Counted from the stretch's first letter, positions 24,663-34,484 are shown. The stretch: 64,000 nt of DNA from Acidimicrobiia bacterium (GCA_041393965.1 JAWKJB010000002.1:186001-250000), one strand, 5' to 3'. Numbers and translations: made by a program. The notes: generated by a model from the letters alone, not told the origin.

Positions 24663-27232
24663 GAAGGATCGGATTCGCAGCAACAGAGGTTTCCCCGATC
24701 ACGCGCGGCGGCGCCGGGGTGCTCATCTCCGAGGTTGCACGCCTCCTCCGAGAACGCGGAGACGATGTGCGGATCGTCCTTGCTGCTGCACCGGACCGAG
24801 ACCGAGCTGACGATGGCGGTTCGGTCGTCTTCGCAACGCCCGCCGAGGCGCCTGGGTGGGAATTCCCGTTCATGGACCAATCCATGGCCGTCGCCGAAGA
24901 GCTGTCCCGACTCCATCGCCAGAGACCCTTCGATGTGGTCGAAGTCCAGGACTTCGATGGTCTCGGGTTCTGGCTGCTGACCCATCGAAGGGACCTCGGC
25001 TTCGGAGACACCGCGCTCGCCGTTCGTTTCCACGGTCCCGTTGATTGCCAGATCGAGGCGATGGGCGCGACCACGCCGGAGCTCGACATCGTTGCTGCGA
25101 TGGAGCGTGAGACATTCAAGATGGCCGATCGTGTGATCGTTCCCACCGAAGCGATCATTCCGCTGGTCACGCAACGATACGGCGTCGCGCCTGAGCGCAT
25201 CGCCGTCGGTGCACCGCCGGTGCGCGTCCTCGGTCCCACGAGGTCATGGGCCGGCACCGGATGTGATCTGCTCGTCATCGGCCGACTGTCCGAAGTCAAA
25301 GGATCCCACGACATGGTGCGTGCCGTGATCCCTGTGATGCGGACCGTCCCCGAATTGTCCGTCACCTTTGTCGGGGCCGACGGATGGAGCATCACGGCGA
25401 ACGAGTCGATGCGTTCGTGGCTCGAGAACATGGTTCCGTCCGACCTCGAGGACCGCTTCCGATTCCTCGATCACCTGCCCCCGGAACAAGTCGTCCAACT
25501 CGTCGCTGATTCCCTTGCCGTGGTGGCACCGTCCCGCTTCGAGTCGTTCAACCTCGGCGTTCACGAAGCGCGCGCGATCGGTGCCCCGGTCGTCGTACCA
25601 GACCTCCCGGCCTTCGAGGGAGTCCTCGACGAGTCAACCGGCGCGCTGGTGTTCGACGGATCCGTGGAAGGGCTGTCCGACGCCATCGAACGGCTCGCGA
25701 CGGATCCCGACCTGGCCGCCCGACTCGGGGCGACGGCTCTGCCCCTGCGGACTGACCCACTCACCCCCTACACCTCGATGCCCGATGTTCGCCACGAACG
25801 AGAACAGGGCGGGGTTGCCACCGCGGCACTTGCACGAGTCGAGGAGATCCGCTTCGCGTCCTCGCAGCCATCGCGAGTCGATCGCTTGACGCGTGCGGTG
25901 ATCAGGGCGATGCCGCGCCCGGCTGTTCGAGCGCTCAAGTCTTTGATGCCGCGGCCGATGCGCACCGTGCTCAAGGACCGTTCCGGCTGGGACCGAATCC
26001 GGCAGGAGAAGAACTGGGAAGATCGGTGGAACGACCTCGTCCGGCACCAGTCCAAGAGCGGACCCCTGCCTGATCCCCGAACCTCGGTCATCATCCCATG
26101 CTTCAACCAGGGCCCGTTCATTCGGCAAGCACTCATCTCGGTCTTCAGCCAGACCGACGGCGACCTCGACGCGATCATCGTCGACGACGGATCGACCGAA
26201 CAAGCGACGATCGACATCCTGTCATCGCTGGACCTCCCGAGGGTTCGAGTGATGCGTCAACCGAACCGAGGTCTCCCCGCGGCGAGAAACACCGGAATCG
26301 CCGCCACCGACGCCGAGTTCGTAGTCACGCTCGATGCGGACGACATGCTCACCCCCTCGTATGTCCACACGCTCGTCGGCGCGCTCGAAACCCACCCCGA
26401 GGCGGGCTATGCACACTGCTGGGCGGAACTGTTCGGCGACTTCGAGGCGATTTGGGCCACAAGACGCCCCAACCCCTACCAGCTCATGCTCACTAACTCC
26501 GTTGTCGGATGTGTGCTGATGCGGAGGCATGTTTGGGCAGCGGTGGGTGGCTATGACGAGTCGCTGCGCTCAGGGAATGAGGACTGGGATCTGTGGATAC
26601 GGCTGGGTGCCGCGGGCTGGCACGGGACGAGGATTCCCGAGCCACTCTTCCGGTACCGCAAACATGGCGTGTCGATGTCCGTTGACACCGAATCCGACCA
26701 CGCGACGGCCCTGTCGGCTCTCACCGGCCGGCTCCCCGACCTGTATGCGCGGTCCCACCTCGCAGAAGTGAAGAAGAAGTGGTACCCCCTCGTGTCGATC
26801 CTCAGCACCGAGCCGATCGAGGCCCCGTCATCCGACATCGGTTCCGATGTGCAGTTCGTCGTTGCGAGCACAGTCGACGAGGGGCTCGGCTCCGCCACCG
26901 GCAAGTATGTTGTCCTCCTCGACCGCCGCCACCGTGTCGACGGTGGCTCCATCCGCGAGATGTGTCGGATCCTCGAATCGGAGCCGGGTCTCGGATCGGT
27001 GACGACACTCGGGCCGACACCCATTCGGGTCGTCCGAACATGGTCCATCTTCGATCCCGCAGCACCGAACGCGGATCGCATCGTTGCCTTGGACGGCACC
27101 TCGGAGCAGCGCCTCAGCCCAAACTCGCATCCATCACCCGAGTGGATGGTGCCGCGCACCATCGACGGTCTCCCCGTGCAACGCCAACACCCGGAAGAGC
27201 CGGGCGCGATTCCGGACTGGGTTCCGGCATGA
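24659..27232 (+). CDS. Two-domain glycosyltransferase (GT4 + GT2)
   Basis: 857 residues from ATG 24659 (ATGA overlap with the gene before). Residues 1 to about 390 form a GT4 enzyme: SPITRGGAGVLISEVARLL, LLVIGRLSEVKGSHDM, and VAPSRFESFNLGVHEARAIG. A linker follows (about 390-475). Residues about 476-720 form a GT2 enzyme: SVIIPCFNQGPFIRQAL, IIVDDGSTEQ, NRGLPAARNTGI, VTLDADDML and GNEDWDLWIRLGAAGW. The last 130 residues are not recognised. Two transferases on one chain suggest two consecutive sugar additions. Confidence 0.85.
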   Translation: MRRIGFAATEVSPITRGGAGVLISEVARLLRERGDDVRIVLAAAPDRDRADDGGSVVFATPAEAPGWEFPFMDQSMAVAEELSRLHRQRPFDVVEVQDFDGLGFWLLTHRRDLGFGDTALAVRFHGPVDCQIEAMGATTPELDIVAAMERETFKMADRVIVPTEAIIPLVTQRYGVAPERIAVGAPPVRVLGPTRSWAGTGCDLLVIGRLSEVKGSHDMVRAVIPVMRTVPELSVTFVGADGWSITANESMRSWLENMVPSDLEDRFRFLDHLPPEQVVQLVADSLAVVAPSRFESFNLGVHEARAIGAPVVVPDLPAFEGVLDESTGALVFDGSVEGLSDAIERLATDPDLAARLGATALPLRTDPLTPYTSMPDVRHEREQGGVATAALARVEEIRFASSQPSRVDRLTRAVIRAMPRPAVRALKSLMPRPMRTVLKDRSGWDRIRQEKNWEDRWNDLVRHQSKSGPLPDPRTSVIIPCFNQGPFIRQALISVFSQTDGDLDAIIVDDGSTEQATIDILSSLDLPRVRVMRQPNRGLPAARNTGIAATDAEFVVTLDADDMLTPSYVHTLVGALETHPEAGYAHCWAELFGDFEAIWATRRPNPYQLMLTNSVVGCVLMRRHVWAAVGGYDESLRSGNEDWDLWIRLGAAGWHGTRIPEPLFRYRKHGVSMSVDTESDHATALSALTGRLPDLYARSHLAEVKKKWYPLVSILSTEPIEAPSSDIGSDVQFVVASTVDEGLGSATGKYVVLLDRRHRVDGGSIREMCRILESEPGLGSVTTLGPTPIRVVRTWSIFDPAAPNADRIVALDGTSEQRLSPNSHPSPEWMVPRTIDGLPVQRQHPEEPGAIPDWVPA

Positions 27233-28842
27233 TGAGGTCGTTGTTGATGGCCGCGAGGCGCCGAATCCGGCCACTGGTCCCGGACCAAGTGATGGCACGC
27301 TACCGCTCCCATCAGCACTCCAAGACGGTCCGTTCCAATGTCGACCTCTATGTCGAGGACCTGCGGGTCGCAAAGAAGTGGGTTCGCCTCACACCGGACA
27401 CCTACCGCGTCGTGGTCGGCCGGCCGACTGGCAGCCTCCGAGACGATGTGACCACCATCGGGAACCGAGACGATGAGCTCGCACAGTTCGTCGGCTGGCA
27501 CGACTCCGATGTGGCCGTTCGGGCCGCCGTGTCAGAGCCATCGATGTTCCACATGCGGATCGTCGAACCTGCCATCGTTCCGCGTTCGGTTGCGCTTCCG
27601 GTCGCCGTGCTCGCCGACCTCGACTTGCCCGATCGCTCTCCCCACGAGGTGTTCAAAGCTGCGACCGATGCGGGACTTCGCATCGGTGTGCTCCCGGATG
27701 GTGGTTCGGCGACAGCCGATTCAACCCTTCCCCCACCCGCGGCGCCCGTCGTGGTGATCCTCGCTGGTGTTCCCCTCCATGACATTGGAGGCGGATCCCG
27801 TGGTGCCCAGATGGCGTTCGAGCTGCTCCGCCGCTCGTACTCTGTTGTCTATGTCAACAGGTATCCGGCGGCTGAGAGCGTCGACCTCGGGCTTCGCTAC
27901 CTCCACCCCCGCTTGACCCAACTCCCATTCGAACGATGGGAGAGGGATCGGCCTGTCGAAGCGGCCGAGCCGGGGCTCGTCATCGTCGAAGCCCCGATGC
28001 GCGAGTTCGTCGTTTCCGCCTCCGAGCTTGCGAAGACGGGATGGCGAGTGGCGTACGACATCATCGATGATTGGACCGACCGGGCCCTCGGGGGCGACTG
28101 GTATTCGGCGGACCAGGAGGAAGATCTGATGAGCTTCGCCGACGGTGTTGTTGCCTCCGCGCCGGACCTCGTTGCCCACGCTGGCCGTTTCGGCGTCGAG
28201 GCGGCGCTTGTCCCCAACGGTGTGAACCAATCGATCTTCGGTGCCACCGACAACCATGGCCGACCTGATGATCTGCCGTCGGGACGACTCATGGGCTACC
28301 ACGGCTCCCTCTACGGTGATTGGTTCGACTGGGAGGCGCTGCGTTCCGTGACGGGAGAGTTCGACGGGCATGTGGTGGTCGTGATTGGAGATGCCGGAGC
28401 CGTTGACCGACAGAGCTTGGGGCTCCCCGACAACATCGTGTTGCTCGGGCTCAAAGCCCAGGCCGAGCTCCCCCCGTACCTGCGGGCGTTCGAGGTTGGG
28501 CTTGTCCCGTTCAAGGTCACCAACACCACCCATGCGGTGTCGCCGCTGAAGGTCTACGAATACCTCGCGTGTGGAGTCCCGGTCGCAGCACCACCGTTGC
28601 GCGCCCTCGAAGGCATCGACGGCGTCTACACGGATGCTGATCTCGTGTCGGCGACGCGCCGCGCCATGGAAGCCCCACATCCGGACGGTGCCGCGGCGCT
28701 GGTGAACCACGGATGGGGAGCTCGGCTCACGGGACTGTTCAAGGCGGTCGATCTGGTGCTGCAACCTCCCGATGGGCTTGAGGTCCGTATCGTGCGGCGC
28801 GCTCCGGTGCGGTACGCGAGGCGTGACCGCCTCATCCATTGA
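27229..28842 (+). CDS. Glycosyltransferase, TuaH-like GT-B with N-terminal extension
   Basis: 537 residues from ATG 27229, overlapping the previous stop (ATGA); the frame open upstream is only the shadow of that gene. About 160 N-terminal residues are unrecognised. Then come VVVILAGVPLHDIGGGSRGA, VAYDIIDDWTDRALGGDWY, MGYHGSLYGDWFDWEAL, and SPLKVYEYLACGVPVAAPPL with the GT4 glutamate. The C-terminal 350 residues match the 23502 protein, so the two paralogues flank the bifunctional enzyme within one operon. Confidence 0.8.
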   Translation: MMRSLLMAARRRIRPLVPDQVMARYRSHQHSKTVRSNVDLYVEDLRVAKKWVRLTPDTYRVVVGRPTGSLRDDVTTIGNRDDELAQFVGWHDSDVAVRAAVSEPSMFHMRIVEPAIVPRSVALPVAVLADLDLPDRSPHEVFKAATDAGLRIGVLPDGGSATADSTLPPPAAPVVVILAGVPLHDIGGGSRGAQMAFELLRRSYSVVYVNRYPAAESVDLGLRYLHPRLTQLPFERWERDRPVEAAEPGLVIVEAPMREFVVSASELAKTGWRVAYDIIDDWTDRALGGDWYSADQEEDLMSFADGVVASAPDLVAHAGRFGVEAALVPNGVNQSIFGATDNHGRPDDLPSGRLMGYHGSLYGDWFDWEALRSVTGEFDGHVVVVIGDAGAVDRQSLGLPDNIVLLGLKAQAELPPYLRAFEVGLVPFKVTNTTHAVSPLKVYEYLACGVPVAAPPLRALEGIDGVYTDADLVSATRRAMEAPHPDGAAALVNHGWGARLTGLFKAVDLVLQPPDGLEVRIVRRAPVRYARRDRLIH

Positions 28843-28871
28843 GGTGGTTGTTGCGGTTCACGATCGCCGCT

Positions 28872-30053
28872 CTATTCGTCGAGGACCGGTGAGGGCGGTC
28901 GACTTCGGGCGCTGAGCCTCGCAAGGGCATCTCGGACGGTCGGGTCCGATACCTCTTCGATCAGGTACTGATACTCGCGACGGTTCCCGGAACCGACGAT
29001 GTATTCGATTCGGTCGAGCCGTTCTGCGATGGGACCATCGTCGAATTGCTGGGTCGCGGTGAGCGTCCCGGCGTTGTGCAATGTCACCATCGTGCGCAGG
29101 CATTTCTCACACTGTGAGCAGTTCGGGGCCTCCGTGCGATGCTCCCAACAGACGCGGAGGTGGCGCAGCACCAACGGCTCGTTCGCGATCTGTTGCAGCT
29201 TCTGGTACCGCCACCAGTCCTCACCCGTGTGGACCACCTCGAGGGCCGTCGACGACCACTTGGCGTCGATTCGCCTGTCGGTGCCGTGGGTTCTCGTTGC
29301 CGACCGATGCACCGACGACGAGATGATCAGCCTCCCGATCGATCCACTGAGGAGATGACCGACGGCGATCAACGCTCCACCGTGGGTGTGATCCCACGGC
29401 ACAGGTTGAAACAGCGGATGCTCCCGAAGATTGCTCCTCACCACGACACAGCCAATGTCGAGGGCCCGCGCAATGGCTCGAGCGTCGTGCTCGGCCGCAG
29501 CAAGGCGCCGCATGTCGGTCAGCGGTATGTCGAAGCCTTGCACATGGATGAGCGTGTCGATGTCGAGACCTCCACGCAAAAGCGTGAAGAACGAATCAAC
29601 CCCTCCCGTGAAGCACAAGCCCGTCCTTGCCACGGTCGATCGCTCGAGTGCAATTGGCCCCGTGGGCTGACAGCGTGGAAGTTCCCACCAATCGGCGAAG
29701 ATCTCGATGAGTTGCTCCGCCCCTTGGAACCATCGCGCATCGGTCGGTGGCTCGATGTCGAGGGTTCCACCCGCATGAAGGGCAGGTATGAGAAACGCGG
29801 TGCCGAACGCCTCGCCTGTCGGTACCAGCTCGGCATCATCCGACTCGAACCAGACGCTCGAGCCATCAACGACCGCCGACACCCGCGAATGTCCCTTCGC
29901 ACGCTCGGCGGTGACATCGCGCACATCGATCTGTTCGGAACACGGACGCAAAGGAACACCAAACCATCTGGAGGGCGAGGGCGACGCTAATGGTACTCGC
30001 GTGACCCGTACACGACGAGTGACGCCTGGCCGATCTACGGACCAGCAATTCAT
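28872..30053 (-). CDS. QueC-like PP-loop ATP-pyrophosphatase of unknown substrate
   Basis: 393 residues. Residues 147-154 (CFTGGVDS) are the PP-loop of adenylating enzymes such as QueC, followed by a dinucleotide-binding-like segment with DMRRLAAAEHDARAIA. Near the end Cys302, Cys312, Cys315 and Cys318 (CSQCEKC) form a probable zinc site arranged as in QueC. The N-terminal 130 residues are beta-rich and unlike QueC. No queuosine genes lie near; instead both flanks are glycosyltransferase genes. The start is uncertain: ATG 30053 gives an Arg-rich head, and GTG at 29924 is an alternative. The family link is by motif only. Confidence 0.6.
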   Translation of the reverse strand: MNCWSVDRPGVTRRVRVTRVPLASPSPSRWFGVPLRPCSEQIDVRDVTAERAKGHSRVSAVVDGSSVWFESDDAELVPTGEAFGTAFLIPALHAGGTLDIEPPTDARWFQGAEQLIEIFADWWELPRCQPTGPIALERSTVARTGLCFTGGVDSFFTLLRGGLDIDTLIHVQGFDIPLTDMRRLAAAEHDARAIARALDIGCVVVRSNLREHPLFQPVPWDHTHGGALIAVGHLLSGSIGRLIISSSVHRSATRTHGTDRRIDAKWSSTALEVVHTGEDWWRYQKLQQIANEPLVLRHLRVCWEHRTEAPNCSQCEKCLRTMVTLHNAGTLTATQQFDDGPIAERLDRIEYIVGSGNRREYQYLIEEVSDPTVRDALARLSARSRPPSPVLDE

Positions 30054-30059
30054 TAGTCT
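30054..30059 (+). promoter_or_regulatory. -10 element TAGTCT before 30066
   Basis: TAGTCT with six bases to the GTG at 30066, implying a leaderless message. It abuts the start of the divergent PP-loop gene. Confidence 0.45.
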
Positions 30060-30065
30060 CGCGGC

Positions 30066-32363
30066 GTGCCAATCCTGTCTGTCTGCATCTTTACTGATCA
30101 GCCGTCCGATCGTCTCGCGACGATGCTTGCACCGCTGCGCGAGGTCGCTGACGAGATCGTGGTCGCGGTCGACGACCGCAGCGTTGATCCACGACTCGAC
30201 CGTCTCGACGGTGTCGCGGATGTGACTTCGTTAATGCCGTTCCGGTGGCCACTCGAAGCAAACCTCGAGAGCCTGCATGCGTTGTGTTCAGGCGACTGGA
30301 TTCTGCGGCTCGACGGCGATGAGGTGCCAAGCGCGGAGCTGCTGCGGACCCTGGCCGCGGGCGCATGGCGGGCCGATGTCACCCATTGCGGCATCGTTCG
30401 CAAGTGGCTTGTCGATGATGGAGACCATTGGATTGCGCAGAATCCGTGGTACCCAGATGTCCAGTGGCGGCTGTATCGGAACGATCCCGATCTCTTGTCG
30501 TACAGCAACCTGGCACATTCGGCTGTACAGACGGAGGGCCCTTCGCGTGTCCTGACCGCTCCGATCTATCACCTCGATCTCGTTGATACCCCCTTGCAGG
30601 TCCGGCAGGAGAAGGCCCGACGCTACTTCCGGAATCGGCCCGAGCTTCGCACCCAGGGTGGCCTTGCGATGTCGTCGTATTACACGCCGGAACTTGCACC
30701 GGGCCCCCTCCGCACCGAACCCGTACCGCACGAGGATCGAGCGTTCATCGCCGCTGTGAGGACACACGAGATGTCCCCACCTCCTCTCGTGCTGCAAGCC
30801 GTTTCACCTTGCGATCCGGTCGCCACCGGTGGTGGACGGTCATGTTCGGTGGAGGTCGCACATGTCGATGACCGAGGCTACCGAAGCACTCATCTCGAGG
30901 TGTTGGTCACCATCACGAACACCGGCACCGAGCCGTTCGGCCCGACGGGTGCGTGGCCGATCAGGATCGGAGCCCAGTGGATGACTGCTGCGGGGGAGCT
31001 GACGGGCCTGGACGAAACGCGAGTCGATCTGGAGGTGGATCTCGGCCCGGGGCAAGCCGCGACGGTTCTCATGCTGGTGCGCACACCGCCCACCGCCGGC
31101 GCCTTCCGTCTGAGTGTTGGGGCGTTGATCGAAGGTGTCGAATGGGTTGCGCGGGCGCCGATCGAATCATTCACATCGGTTCGCCAGCCGACCGTCACGA
31201 TGGTTGGCGGATACTCCATCCACCGCCACTTGGGCGATGACCTGATCACGAGAGCATTCATCGAGCGCATCACCGACGGGTGCCCTGACGCGACGCTCGT
31301 CCTCCTCGCAGATGAGGCAAGGGCTCTCGAGGAGCGCTTCGGCGTTCCCGCCGTGGCAAACGCCGCCGCGGTTCACGCCGGCAACACCCGGAAGGGCTTG
31401 TTTGGCGAGATGTCCGTCGAACGCGCACTCCGGGCCCCCTCGGGTTCCGGCGATACGGAGTTCGCCGAAGCGATTCGGGAGTCGACCGCGTTCGTCATCG
31501 TCGCCGCGGGTTCACTTGCGAGCCGATACGCCGACAGCATCATCTGGCCGCGACTCATCGAGGCGGAATCGGCACACGCAGCAGGTGTGCCGGTCGTGGT
31601 CGTGAGTTCGGGGCTCGGCCCATTCACCAACCAGGCTGACCGAGCGGCTGTCCGGCGACTCCTCGGCATCGCCTCGCGGGTGTTCCTGAGGGACTCGAAG
31701 GCGCAGAGGGCCGCCCTTGGTCTCGGCATCGACAGCGCAAAACTCGAAGTGCTCCCTGACGCAGCCTCTGGCATCGAACCGGCTCTTGAACCACAACTTG
31801 CCGAGTTCATGGATGCTCACGGGCTGACCGGACAGGAGTACCTTGTCGCCAGTGTCAGGGCCGACGATTCGTCGGAGATTCTCTCCCTTGTGGCTCAGTC
31901 CATCATTGCGGCATCGTCTGCCGTCAGCGGTCCTGTCGTCCTGATGCCGCACTGTGCTTCGATATGGATCGACGATCGCCCTGCCCTCAAGGAGGTCGCC
32001 GGGATGCTGCCCGATGGGATTCAACTGATCCATCTCGACGACATCCCCGCCGACATCGTGGCTGCCGACCTCGTGAGGAACGCAGCTGCCTCCGTTGGCA
32101 CGCGTTTCCACAACGGGGTTCTCTCTGCTTCGGTCGGGAGGCCGTCGGTGATCGTTTGTGCCGACGCTTACGACCGGCTGCGCGCGGGGGGCCTCAGGAG
32201 AACGCCGAAGTCCAGGATCGTGACCGTGTCGAGGTATCGCCGAGGACTGCGAGGACGCATCCGCCGGGCGTTCCGAGGGCAGGGCAAACCGGTGCGGACG
32301 CCTGATCCGGATCCGGCCACGGCAGCTATCGTCGGGTATCTGGCGGCCCCTCGGGACCCGTGA
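30066..32363 (+). CDS. GT2 - beta-sandwich - polysaccharide pyruvyltransferase fusion
   Basis: 765 residues, GTG start. Residues 1-240: a GT2-like domain (LSVCIFTDQPSDRLATML, IVVAVDDRS, DWILRLDGDEVPS). Residues about 255-375: a beta-sandwich (VLVTITNTGTEPFGPTGAWP, FRLSVGALIEGVEW) of the kind found on sugar-modifying proteins. Residues about 378-765: a CsaB/WcaK-type pyruvyltransferase (GGYSIHRHLGDDLI, FVIVAAGSL, VVVVSSGLGPF, VFLRDSKAQ, ASVGTRFHNGVLSASVGRP). It would transfer a sugar and then add a pyruvyl ketal, giving acidic residues that SLH-type proteins can bind in other bacteria. Confidence 0.8.
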   Translation: MPILSVCIFTDQPSDRLATMLAPLREVADEIVVAVDDRSVDPRLDRLDGVADVTSLMPFRWPLEANLESLHALCSGDWILRLDGDEVPSAELLRTLAAGAWRADVTHCGIVRKWLVDDGDHWIAQNPWYPDVQWRLYRNDPDLLSYSNLAHSAVQTEGPSRVLTAPIYHLDLVDTPLQVRQEKARRYFRNRPELRTQGGLAMSSYYTPELAPGPLRTEPVPHEDRAFIAAVRTHEMSPPPLVLQAVSPCDPVATGGGRSCSVEVAHVDDRGYRSTHLEVLVTITNTGTEPFGPTGAWPIRIGAQWMTAAGELTGLDETRVDLEVDLGPGQAATVLMLVRTPPTAGAFRLSVGALIEGVEWVARAPIESFTSVRQPTVTMVGGYSIHRHLGDDLITRAFIERITDGCPDATLVLLADEARALEERFGVPAVANAAAVHAGNTRKGLFGEMSVERALRAPSGSGDTEFAEAIRESTAFVIVAAGSLASRYADSIIWPRLIEAESAHAAGVPVVVVSSGLGPFTNQADRAAVRRLLGIASRVFLRDSKAQRAALGLGIDSAKLEVLPDAASGIEPALEPQLAEFMDAHGLTGQEYLVASVRADDSSEILSLVAQSIIAASSAVSGPVVLMPHCASIWIDDRPALKEVAGMLPDGIQLIHLDDIPADIVAADLVRNAAASVGTRFHNGVLSASVGRPSVIVCADAYDRLRAGGLRRTPKSRIVTVSRYRRGLRGRIRRAFRGQGKPVRTPDPDPATAAIVGYLAAPRDP

Positions 32364-32376
32364 CGCAGCGAAGTCG

Positions 32377-33375
32377 CTATCCCCGATTCGTGAATTCCAT
32401 CCAGCGTGTGCGGCCGGTTTCGTCGATTCGGTCGAGTTCCGCGTTCGCTGCGATGACGATCTGTTCGCGTGCCGCGAGGAGGCGGTCCGCAGCAAGCGCA
32501 ACGGCGTCGATGTTGTCGACCTCGGCGACCGTGGTTGCTTCGTACAGGTCGGCGTTGCTCGCGAACAGGTCCGATGTTCGCGACATCAGGCACGGGACAC
32601 CGAGCCGATACGCCTCCATCGGCATCATGGGATGGCATTCCGAGAGAGTCACATTGAACGCGATGTCCATCGCCGCTTGAGCGGCTAGGAGGCCATCGCG
32701 ACCCATCTCGCCCCACGAGGTCACGGCATCCGCGGGCAGGTATCGAACATCGGGCAGTTCCATCACATGCGGTCGCCAACCGTTCCGCATGACGGCGAGC
32801 ACCTGGGTTGTGACATTCTTCCGCCAGATCGGTGCGAGGAAGATGCCTGCGTTCGTGCCGTCTGGAACCGGTGCAGGAACCGTGTCCGGCACGACGGGAA
32901 CGCGGTTCGGCACATGCCACACATCGAAACCCAACGACCGGAATGCCCCCTCGACCCCCGCTTTCACCGTCCCGACTCGCGCGAGGGAGCCGCTGCGGGC
33001 CAGCTCGAGCATGTCGGCAACGGCGGCCGCTTCACCGCCGTCAATTCCATGTTGTGCGGGTGAGGAGTGGAATACTGCTGCTGCCGGTATGCCGCGAGCG
33101 TGGATCGCCCTCACAAACGATGCCGCACCAGGTGGCCAGCCCTGGACCACCACCATGGCGGGTGGATTCGCCATGGTGACCATCGGATCGGTGAGCGCTG
33201 TGAGATTCGACGCAACGAGGACAGGATCACCGAAGGCCTCGGCTGCGGCACGAACGCCTCTCCAGTCGGGATGGCAGACCTGAAGGACGCCGGTGGGGGA
33301 CGGCTCGATCGGTGACATTGGTTCTGCGCTCGGTTTCCTGCGACCCGACCTGTTTCGCCAGTACCGGCCGATCAT
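32377..33375 (-). CDS. Glycosyltransferase-like protein (GT-B, degenerate)
   Basis: 332 residues from ATG 33375, which overlaps the wecB stop (ATGA); 40 further codons are open but run inside wecB. The order VLQVCHPDWRGVRAAAEAFG, VVVQGWPPGAASFVRAI, and the late block NVTLSECHPMMPMEAYRLGVPCLMSRTSDLF, with the glutamate and a conserved EA.R.GVP, fits a GT-B donor domain. The typical GT4 N-terminal glycine-rich loop is missing, so the donor is uncertain. It is probably co-transcribed with wecB. Confidence 0.65.
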   Translation of the reverse strand: MIGRYWRNRSGRRKPSAEPMSPIEPSPTGVLQVCHPDWRGVRAAAEAFGDPVLVASNLTALTDPMVTMANPPAMVVVQGWPPGAASFVRAIHARGIPAAAVFHSSPAQHGIDGGEAAAVADMLELARSGSLARVGTVKAGVEGAFRSLGFDVWHVPNRVPVVPDTVPAPVPDGTNAGIFLAPIWRKNVTTQVLAVMRNGWRPHVMELPDVRYLPADAVTSWGEMGRDGLLAAQAAMDIAFNVTLSECHPMMPMEAYRLGVPCLMSRTSDLFASNADLYEATTVAEVDNIDAVALAADRLLAAREQIVIAANAELDRIDETGRTRWMEFTNRG

Positions 33376-34484
33376 GGGCCGGTCCGTTCGATCAGGGCCC
33401 TGATGGCCGCGACGCAGGCTCCAGGTGATGCGTCCGAACCGTACGGGGTCGGTATCTCCTGCAACATGACCCGGCGATCGAGGGCGGTGTCCCACGCTTC
33501 TGTGATCTCATCACCGAGGTCGGGACCGGGGCGGGTGAGTGTGACAAAGGTTCCCTCGACCTCTTGTCGTTCGGTCGATCTGCGCACGACGATTGCGGGC
33601 CGCTTGTAGACCGACACCTCCTCCTGGACGCCACCTGAGTCGGAAACGATCAGGCGGGCGTTGGCTCCGAGCGCAAGAAACGACCGGTAGCCGACTGGTT
33701 CAACGATGGTGATCCCAGCCGCGACATCTGATAGCCCGAACTCGTTGATTCGCTGTCTTGTGCGAGGGTGCAAGGGGAGTAGAACCTTCTCTCCGACATG
33801 CGTGAGCGCGCCGAGGATCGTGGCGAGGCTGTCGCGATCGTCCACATTCTCGGGCCGGTGGAGGGTTGCGAGGAGGTAGCGATCGCGCTCCACCCCGTGT
33901 CGTTCGAGGAGCTCAGCTTGTTCGTGGTCGGAGGGCATGAGACGGCCGACAGCTTCGACGACGGGGTTGCCGGTCAGGGCCACGCGGTCGCCGCCGATAC
34001 CCTCGTCGCCAAGATTCCGCACATTGCCCGCTGTGGGTGCGAGACACAGGTCGCTGAGATGGTCTGCGATGACCCTGTTGTGTTCCTCCGGCATGCGACG
34101 GTCGAAGGACCGCAGACCGGCTTCCACATGCACCAACGGAATCTCCCTTGCGTTCGCGGCGAGGCATCCCGCGGTCACGGCATTCGTGTCGCCCTGGACC
34201 ACGACGGCAAGCGGCGAGAGGCGACCGAGGAGTTCGTCGAGGGCAGTCGCTGCATTCCCGATCTGGGCACCCCGGCTCTGGCCTCCTACGGTGATCGCCG
34301 TATCGGGCTCGCGCATGCCGAACTCCTGAAAGAAGTCTCTCGAGAGTCCGGCGTCGTAGTGCTGGCCGGTGTGCACCAGGTGGACATCATCGCCGAGCAT
34401 CCTGACGATGGCGGCAAGCTTGATGATCTCGGGGCGGGTGCCGAGGACGACCGCGATCGAACCGCTCGATGGCTGTGATGACAT
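33372..34484 (-). CDS. wecB: UDP-N-acetylglucosamine 2-epimerase (non-hydrolysing)
   Basis: 370 residues, ATG start. GTRPEIIKL at 15-23, HTGQHYD at 38-44, VVVQGDTNAV, HVEAGLRSFDRRMPEEHNR, and later SDSGGVQEE give a full WecB signature. It makes UDP-ManNAc from UDP-GlcNAc, supplying ManNAc or, with a dehydrogenase, ManNAcA. Such a dehydrogenase might be the Ugd-like protein at 58716, but this is only a possibility. The gene is divergent from the 34521 GT2 gene. Confidence 0.95.
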   Translation of the reverse strand: MSSQPSSGSIAVVLGTRPEIIKLAAIVRMLGDDVHLVHTGQHYDAGLSRDFFQEFGMREPDTAITVGGQSRGAQIGNAATALDELLGRLSPLAVVVQGDTNAVTAGCLAANAREIPLVHVEAGLRSFDRRMPEEHNRVIADHLSDLCLAPTAGNVRNLGDEGIGGDRVALTGNPVVEAVGRLMPSDHEQAELLERHGVERDRYLLATLHRPENVDDRDSLATILGALTHVGEKVLLPLHPRTRQRINEFGLSDVAAGITIVEPVGYRSFLALGANARLIVSDSGGVQEEVSVYKRPAIVVRRSTERQEVEGTFVTLTRPGPDLGDEITEAWDTALDRRVMLQEIPTPYGSDASPGACVAAIRALIERTGP

